From assembly GCF_048544455.1 (NCBI RefSeq), contig NC_133528.1, forward strand, positions 49,218,293 to 49,282,292: a stretch of 64,000 nt of DNA, read 5' to 3'. Both the position numbers and the translations under genes were made by a program. The notes under the pieces were generated by a model. That model did no database searches. It was not told where the DNA came from and was given only the letters and a program-made list of their open reading frames with translations. Below, piece after piece: positions 57,828 through 64,000 of this stretch (position 1 is the first letter of the stretch; each line of letters opens with the position of its first letter). Source of the DNA: Silene latifolia. Lineage: Eukaryota > Streptophyta > Magnoliopsida > Caryophyllales > Caryophyllaceae.

Positions 57828-59525
57828 TGATGGGTCATGTCGTCGGGTCACATCCAATCAAACACATTTATAATACTCAACATACAACTAGTTAGTGGTA
57901 AGTCGAGGTCGATCCATGGGACGGTGGTTACTCAAATTATTCAATCTAATTATAGTTGTGCTTGGGGTTGTCACAATTATAATGAGTTGATGATTCTAAT
58001 CTAATAGATGCAATAAACAAGCAACAAAAGGAAAGATGTAAACAATGGATTAAAAATGCTAGGAAATCATGGGGTCATAGGGGATTCATGGGAATTGATC
58101 ATACAAACATGTTCTCAAATTATAAGCAAGCAATTATTGTTGTGATGGATTGAGTTGGGTTATATCTTACAATCCTAGGAAAGTTTGGGTCCCAGAGCCG
58201 AATCGATTAGATTGTACAACACCTACAAGTCGACTTAGTCTTCCCTACTCAACAACATGCATGGTCTAATGAGACTCAAGTTGGCGTATGTCTTACAAGT
58301 CTCATTTAAAAGATAGGAGATGGTGGTAAATGCAAGGATTCATAGGCTTAGCATTTCATCAAACATAACATGTGCATGAGTTGAGATCAAAACAAGCAAG
58401 CAAATAAACCATGAAAGCATATTAATTTAAGCATGAATCATTCCCCATGTTGGTTTCCCCTAATCACCCATTAACCCTAGCTAAGTAACTACTCACTCAT
58501 GATCAAGTTTAACATGTTAATAAGGTTGTCAATCATACTAACAAAGCCAAACATGATGAACAAGTAAGAAAGATTAACAATAATTAAAACAAGGATTAAG
58601 AGAATTATACCTATGGAGATTCCAAAATAATAATGCAAAGAATAATAGAAGAACTTGATGATTGATGGAAGGTTGTCAATCTCCCAATAAACCCAATAAT
58701 CTTCTAATTACCCAATAATAAACTTGAATTCCTCAATAATAAACTTGAACAATGATTAAAGGAAAGATTAATGTGTAATTTGTGGAAAGATTAAATGATA
58801 ATCTATTCTAATCTACTACTAATCTAATCTAAGGAAGGATTGATTTAACCTAATAAAAACTTGATGGTTTGATTATTACAAATGGGGTATATATAGTAGA
58901 GCATCATTAGGTTAAGCAAGGGTAAAATAATAATTACACTTTTGAGATTTGAGCAGGGAGGAGCCGGTATTTTTCGAAGGAAGGGCTTCTTTCTTTGAAG
59001 CTTGAAGGAACGAAATCTCGCTGTCTTGGAATCCGTGCGTCCAAGGGTGAAGACGGGCGGATTGTAGTTCACGTAGCAAGGAAAAGTTTCCTGTCCAGGA
59101 ATACGCCCGTCCCGAGCGAAATATGAGCGTCCTGAGCCTCAACCCGAGCGGGTTGAAATTGACCCGAGCGGGTTCATCAGTATCCTGCTCCAGATAGGCT
59201 TGACCCGCGCGGGTTGAGCTGCTATTCCCTTTCTTTTTGCTTCTAAGCCTAAGATGCCTCTATATACTCTTTATTTCTTCTTCCTTGGTCATCATTCTTG
59301 CCTCCTCTTCATACTTAGTCCATCAAATATCGCCAATAAGCTTCCAAATATGCGTGAAAGACGGGAATTTCTGCCTTATTATCTTCTTTCCTACAAAACA
59401 TGTAAAATGCACTAGGAAAGCAAAATAGAATGCTTTTGACGGATAAAATGGTCATGAAATGTTATAAAAGTATTCAAAATAGGTTCAATTAGGGGACTAA
59501 ATGTGCGCAAATAATGTTCACATCA
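57828..59525 (-). repeat. 5' LTR of element B (right copy, 1698 bp)
   Basis: Same limits as the left copy. It is 20 bases longer because a second CCGAGCGGGTT unit with TGAAATTGA is present at 59150-59172. Confidence 0.92.
58887..58896 (-). promoter_or_regulatory. TATA box of the element B 5' LTR
   Basis: CTATATATAC on the minus strand, with the palindrome cluster about 130-320 bases upstream. Confidence 0.6.
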
Positions 59526-60005
59526 AAAGCAAAGCCAAAGCAATAGGCCAAAATCAAAGGCCCAAGCCAATAGCCATTCCCTCAAAGCCAAAGCGAAAGG
59601 CCAAAATCAAAGGCCCAAGCCAATGGCCATTCCCCCAAAGCCAAAGCGAAAGGCCAAAATCGAAGGCCCAAGCCAATATCCATTCACCCAAAGCCAAAGC
59701 GAAAGGCCAAAATCAAAGTCCCAAGCCAATATCCATTCACCCAAAGCCAAAGCAAAAGGCCAAAATCAAAGGCCCAAGCCAATATCCATTCACCCAAAGC
59801 CAAAGCAAAAGGCCAAAATCAAAGGCCCAAGCCAATATCCATTCACCCAAAGCAAAAGGCCAAAGTCATAGGCCCAAGCCAATATCCATTCACCCAAAGC
59901 CAAAGCTCAAGGTCAAAGCAAAAGCCAAAGCCGAAATCAATTCGCTCAAAGCAAAAAAAACCAAAGCCAAAGGCTACTCACCCAACGTCAAGGCTAAGAC
60001 TCAAG
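59526..60005 (+). repeat. Ogre 3' array 1 (about 63-bp units)
   Basis: Seven to eight units built from CAAAGCCAAAGCGAAAGGCC, AAAATCAAAGGCCCAAGCC and AATATCCATTCACC. It opens long Lys/Pro-rich frames because the period is a multiple of three; I treat these as non-genic. Confidence 0.88.
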
Positions 60006-60059
60006 CCAAAATCAAAACAAAACAAGATTGAAACCCTTTTTCCAAAAAGGCCAAACTCC

Positions 60060-60345
60060 AAAGAAAGCATCCAACACACAAAATCCTGGACAAGTGAGTC
60101 CAAAATACCAAGTCCAGGACAAACAAGTCCAAAGCCCAGGACCCACGAGTCCAAAACACCAAGTCCAGGACCAACAAGTCCAAAGCCTAAGACCCATGAG
60201 TCCAACATACAAAGTCCAGAACCAACAAGTCCAAAGCCCAGGACCAACGAAGTCCAACACACAAAATCTTGGACAAGTGAGTCCAAAACACCAAGTCCAG
60301 GACCTACAGGTCCAAAGCCCAGGACCCATGAGTCCAAAACACCAA
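60060..60345 (+). repeat. Ogre 3' array 2 (CAAGTCCAGGACC units)
   Basis: About five units of roughly 55 bp with AAGTCCAGGACCAACAAGTC, CAAAGCCCAGGACCCATGAG and TCCAAAACACC. Confidence 0.85.
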
Positions 60346-60539
60346 ACACTAAAGCCTCAACCAAAACTGCTTCACCCATAAGCCCTTCAATAGACTGTTA
60401 CAGGGAGACCTATCTAGAATCCTAAGGATTTCCTCAAGATCAAAACCAACATCGCTTCACCCTTAAGTCCTTCTAGAGACTGTTATAAGGAGAACTATAT
60501 AGGCTTTTGAGGATTCCCCTCAAGCTCGTAATATCACAC

Positions 60540-61200
60540 CTTAACTTTTAAGGTCCAGACATGGAAATCTGATCCCATGTTATTTACCAACCATTTCGTG
60601 CTTAGGCCACATCAAGCCGGAGAACCCATTCCGCACCACACTACAAGCCGTTACCCTTCGGCCTAAACACCACAAAATTATTGCTCCGTATTTTTATCTG
60701 TTAAGCGAACCCATTATTACCAAGCTTCACATTCCCTAATGTTGAAGCCATTTTTCACCACAAACCCCACGGAGTCCTTGAATGCTTTGCTATCGAGAAC
60801 GGGACATACCTAATGTACCCTTAGAGTCCACTTTTTAGTGTGCTCAAATGATAAGGAACTTTTTCACAAGTTACACCTCTTCGATTCATGATCAAGAGGT
60901 ATTTATCTCCAATCAACCTTCAAGTCACCAAACGGAATTTTCCGTCGTGACGCTCAACCCCAGATTTTTATCTGTCAAACAAACCTATTATTACCAAGCT
61001 CCACATTCTCTAATGTTGAAGCCATTTTCACCCTGACCTAGATACAGAGTCCTCGAATGCTTTACTACCGAGAACGGGACATACTCAATCTACCCTTGGA
61101 GTCCACTTTTTAGTGTGCTCACATGATAAGGAATATTTTCAAAAATTACACCTCTTCGATTCATGATCAAAGAGGAATTATCTCAAATCAATTTTTCGAG
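60540..61200 (+). repeat. Ogre 3' duplication of about 270 bp
   Basis: TTTTTATCTGTTAAGCGAAC ... CTTCGATTCATGATCAAGAGG (about 60690-60900) is repeated with changes at about 60964-61178. Shared words include ACCGAGAACGGGACATAC and AGTCCACTTTTTAGTGTGCT. Confidence 0.85.
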
Positions 61201-61234
61201 TCACCAAACGGCTTTTATCGTCGTGACCCACACA

Positions 61235-61710
61235 CTTTAAGGTCCTAACAACTCGATTAGGCACACACATTCTGAACTACGATCTGGTTTGATTTCACAT
61301 CACGTGAATACGTAGGCAGTCCTTCATGGGCGCAACCATACACCTCAAAATCACTTCAAGGTCCTAACAACTCGCTTAGGCACACATTCTGAACTACGAT
61401 CTGGTTTGATTTCACATCACGTGAATACGTAGGCAGTCCTTCATGGGCGCAACCATACACCTCAAAATCACTTCAAGGTCCTAACAACTCACTTAGGCAC
61501 ACATGCAGAACTACGATCTGGTTTGATTTCGCAAACACGCGAATACGTAGGCAGTCCTATTACAAGGGCACAACCACAGCCCCACACACATTCAATTTTC
61601 AAACCTTCAATTCGCCACCCATTGCACACACATAGCTCAGAACTACGATCTGGTTTGATTTCGCACACACGCGAATACGTAGGCAGTCCCCCAACAAGGA
61701 CACAACCGCA
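61235..61710 (+). repeat. Ogre 3' array 3 (GAACTACGATCTGG units)
   Basis: Four units of about 115-120 bp: GAACTACGATCTGGTTTGAT, TTCACATCACGTGAATACGT, AGGCAGTCCTTC, GGGCGCAACC. The word GAATACGTAGGCAG resembles a conserved word I associate with Tat/Ogre 3' regions. Confidence 0.88.
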
Positions 61711-62690
61711 CACCCATTTCAATCTCAACCATCACCATCAATCTTCAAAAGCCGCCCACCCAGCCGCAAAAATTAATCTTATACCTCTTTACTGGGGGCT
61801 TCTTCCTTAAGACGTCGCCCATTCCTTGTTCTCAAGTTCCCACATTCTCACTCTGGGGGCTTCTCTTTCGAGACGTCACCCGTCCTTTATCCTCAAACAT
61901 CTTTTGAGTCTCGACTACAGTCCAAAATAAAACCGCCCATAGCCTAGGGCTCGGTTCGGACGATGACAAGGTCTTGGTTCCGCTCTCCGAATCATCATAC
62001 CTCGAGAAGGGATCTCAAACAAGCAAACGGAGGCAAAGATGTCTGGAGAAGATAACCAATTCATGTTCCCCAGCCAAGCGGACCTTCTACCTCAGGGATT
62101 TGATACGCGTTGTCACCGTATCTTGGCTAGGAGTTGCACTTACATGAGCAAAGTCTGTCAGGGTCATCCCCGTGTCGTGTCAATACCGACTTTATATCAC
62201 GTTCACGACCGTCTGTTTGTCAGTCTTTCAGTATGCGTCCCTGTGAGTCAAATGTCACAACGGTCACGTGTTTCCAATCTATCAAATCACATATCTACGA
62301 GTAACAAGGCTCGCCTTTAAGATTCAAACCTTTCAAACTTCTATCTCCCTTTGCGTGAGATATTACATGCTAGTTGCTTATATGCTAACTGCTCACATGC
62401 TTATGTGCTTATATGCTTGCATTCAACGTGCTTGTCTATTCCACTGCGGATTTTGTGGTCACTAACCATGCAGGTAATCTTAAGAAGACAAACTCACTCC
62501 AACTGAGTACTGGGTTCTTCCCAATAAACGGCAACCCGTCAAGTCCAAGGGCTTTAACCCCGTCGATTACATGGCACACGCAACCTCCCAGCGAGCAGCA
62601 ACTCATATCCCCGGCGAGTCCTGAGAAGTTTCTAACTCCCCAGCGAGTGCCGATTTTCAAATGGAAGTCACACAAGCTATTTCCCACAGT
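61711..62690 (+). other. Ogre 3' region, non-coding
   Basis: Two copies of ACTGGGGGCTTCT / CTCTGGGGGCTTCTCTT (61790, 61852) look like spare polypurine tracts, each followed by a TTC.AGACGTC..CC word. No supported gene. Confidence 0.55.
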
Positions 62691-62694
62691 CGAT

Positions 62695-63245
62695 CATTCG
62701 ACCATCCATGGCTGGCGAGCGTATACGCACCTTCAACATGGCTGGCGAGCCTTTGCGCGCAAACGAGAATTATCTAAGGACATATCCCGAAGATGCCTCA
62801 GGTATGACTCCTTCCTATGGCTGGCAAGCCTCAAAACGCACCTTTACCATTGGCTGGCGAGCCTTTGTCCGCACACATCCAAGGACAGATCTCGAAGATG
62901 CCTCAGGTACATTTCCTTACCACAGCTGGCGAGCCTTTGTCCGCAAACGTTCAAGGACAGATCCCGAAGATGCCTCGGGTATGATTCCTTCCTTTGGCTG
63001 GCGAGCCTTACAACGCACCATGGCTGGCGAGCCTTACAACGCACCGCGGCGGGCGAGCCCCTTCACATCCGCATCAAGCTGGCGAGCCTTTGTCCGCAAA
63101 CAAGATACAACTCAAGGACGTATCCCGAAGATGCCTCGAGTACGACTCCTTATCACAGCTGGCGAGCCTTTGTCCACAAACGCGCAAGGACATATCCCGA
63201 AGATGCCTCAGGTATGATTCCTTCCTATGGCTGGCGAGCCTTTAT
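62695..63245 (+). repeat. Ogre 3' array 4 (GGCTGGCGAGCC units)
   Basis: About nine occurrences of GCTGGCGAGCCTTTG, with AAGGACATATCCCGAAGATG and CCTCAGGTATGATTCCTTCC in between; period is variable, up to about 75 bp. Overlapping open frames are artefacts of the repeat. Confidence 0.85.
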
Positions 63246-63480
63246 ACGTAGTCTAATAGACTTTAAACGACCCGAATTGAAAGTCGACAGACTCTAAAAT
63301 GTTCCCGATGGCAGGTCCTTGACTCGAATCCCCGAGTCGCCTCGACGTCGCCCTTCCCGACGGCAGGTCCTTGGCTCAAATCCTTTTGAGTCGGCTCGAC
63401 GTCGCAATGGTCTTCAGGTTGTAATCTTCGATTGACCTAGAGATCATACTTTGACTTTCGCCCTGTCCAAGCCTCAGTCA

Positions 63481-63491
63481 AAGTGGGGGCT
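63481..63491 (+). other. Polypurine tract of the Ogre-like element
   Basis: AAAGTGGGGGC directly before the 3' LTR start. Confidence 0.75.
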
Positions 63492-64000
63492 CAGAGATAC
63501 CAAGATCGCACCTTCCAAAAACCACCCGATGATGATCGGACTATAACGTGTTTTTGATATGCGTGCATAGATTGGCTATACATGAGACGGTTTAATGCAC
63601 TACTCGGATATGAAAAATGATTTCAAAAGTTTTCTAACTTCATTTGCATTAAAATAAACCTATTTAGAGTTAAAACCGTCTTCGGACCCAAAACCGACTC
63701 AGAAACCCGCAACTCGAGTCAACCTGAGTCAACCCAAATCTCGAATGTCAAAAATAATGCCATGAATGTTTTCATCATGTCATTTCCATTAAAATGACCC
63801 AGTTAGAGTCTAAACCGACACCGAGCCAAAAAACCGACTCAGAAACCCGCAACTCGAGTCAACCCAAATCTCGAATGTCAAAACTAATGCCATGAATGTC
63901 TTCATCATGTCATTTCCATTAAACTGACCCTATTTAGAGTCTAAACCAACACCGAGCCAAAAACCGACTCGAAATTCAAATCCCGACTCACACGGGTCAA
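63492..64000 (+). repeat. 3' LTR of the Ogre-like element, cut by the window end
   Basis: Starts within TCAGAGATACCAAGATCGC and from GCACCTTCCAAAAACCACCC onward matches 32766-33289. One copy of the GAGTCAACC unit is shorter here than in the 5' LTR. The first 20 bases differ from the 5' LTR start (TGTAGATACCCAGTATCTGC). Confidence 0.9.

Larger units (their letters stand above)
40868..59525 (-). mobile_element. Element B: minus-strand Athila-type element, no pol
   Basis: LTRs at 40868-42545 and 57828-59525, target duplication AAAGC on both sides (40863-40867 and 59526-59530), primer site next to the right LTR. On the minus strand: LTR, a short gag-like frame, a pol-free gap, ORF-1, a non-coding 3' region, LTR. 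Element C (42782-52343) interrupts its 3' region. Without C it is about 9.1 kb. The two LTRs differ at about 30 places plus a 20-bp indel. Confidence 0.93.
32746..64000 (+). mobile_element. Tat/Ogre-type LTR retrotransposon, gag only, host of the nest
   Basis: 5' LTR 32746-35535, tRNA-Arg-type primer site, long repeat-filled leader, gag 38476-40263, then no pol, long tandem-repeat 3' region, polypurine tract, and 3' LTR from about 63492 to beyond the window. Element B (40868-59525) splits the region after gag. Without element B the internal part is about 9.3 kb. The leader and 3' arrays are typical of Tat/Ogre elements. The flanking bases before it are TGAAG; the matching copy lies outside the window. 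Confidence 0.88.

Noticed and set aside
59501..60031. Lys/Pro-rich frame with regular repeats
   Set aside because: Produced by a tandem array whose period is close to a multiple of three; it crosses the end of element B, so it cannot be one gene.
62413..63297. Frame of 294 codons near the Ogre 3' end
   Set aside because: Built on tandem GGCTGGCGAGCC units and open in several frames; no protein family recognised.

Overview
The window looks like repeat-rich nuclear DNA of a flowering plant. I found no host gene I can defend. Every coding stretch I can identify belongs to a plant transposon family: a FAR1-type Mutator-like element (MULE), a CACTA element, a plant mariner relic, and Ty1/copia and Ty3 (Athila and Tat/Ogre) retrotransposons. 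The Athila tRNA-Asp-type and Ogre tRNA-Arg-type primer sites, the many plant introns and the (AT)n, (GAA)n and (CT)n tracts fit a large eudicot genome. I cannot name the species.

Layout. 1-5285: 5' part of a decayed minus-strand LTR retrotransposon (element D) with a 2.77-kb LTR. 5474-20430: a 15-kb MULE set between two (AT)n tracts. It carries two convergent decayed genes. The plus-strand gene is a FAR1/MULE transposase (5979-10743). The minus-strand gene (about 19.7 to 11.5 kb) encodes two tandem Ulp1/C48-like protease domains. Its introns and spacers are filled with a degenerate repeat of about 22 bp built on GAGTTATAC. 20470-21665: a probable copia LTR fragment. 21668-30872: Athila-type element A (integrase end of pol, 3' region, start of ORF-1), split by a 6458-bp CACTA element (23691-30148, TSD CCG). 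The CACTA holds a Stowaway MITE, a mariner transposase relic and a 5S rRNA-derived segment.

30873-64000 is a nest. A SIRE-type copia LTR and gag start (30873-32745) are interrupted by a Tat/Ogre-type element (32746 to beyond 64000). That element is interrupted by minus-strand Athila element B (40868-59525, TSD AAAGC), which is interrupted by plus-strand Athila element C (42782-52343, TSD CACTT). By eye the LTR pair of C differs less than the LTR pair of B, in agreement with the nesting order.

How the parts relate. The Ogre-like element and elements B and C all lack reverse transcriptase, RNase H and integrase. C keeps an intact 931-codon gag-protease frame. B keeps an intact 396-codon ATHILA ORF-1. 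The Ogre-like element keeps a gag frame with three stops. All three would need enzymes supplied by relatives. The most unusual signals are the double Ulp1-domain gene in the MULE, the GC-rich palindrome clusters of form AAYCCG-NN-CGGRTT beside the promoters of elements B and C, with a TATA-like box between the second cluster and ORF-1, and the intron-filling GAGTTATAC repeat.
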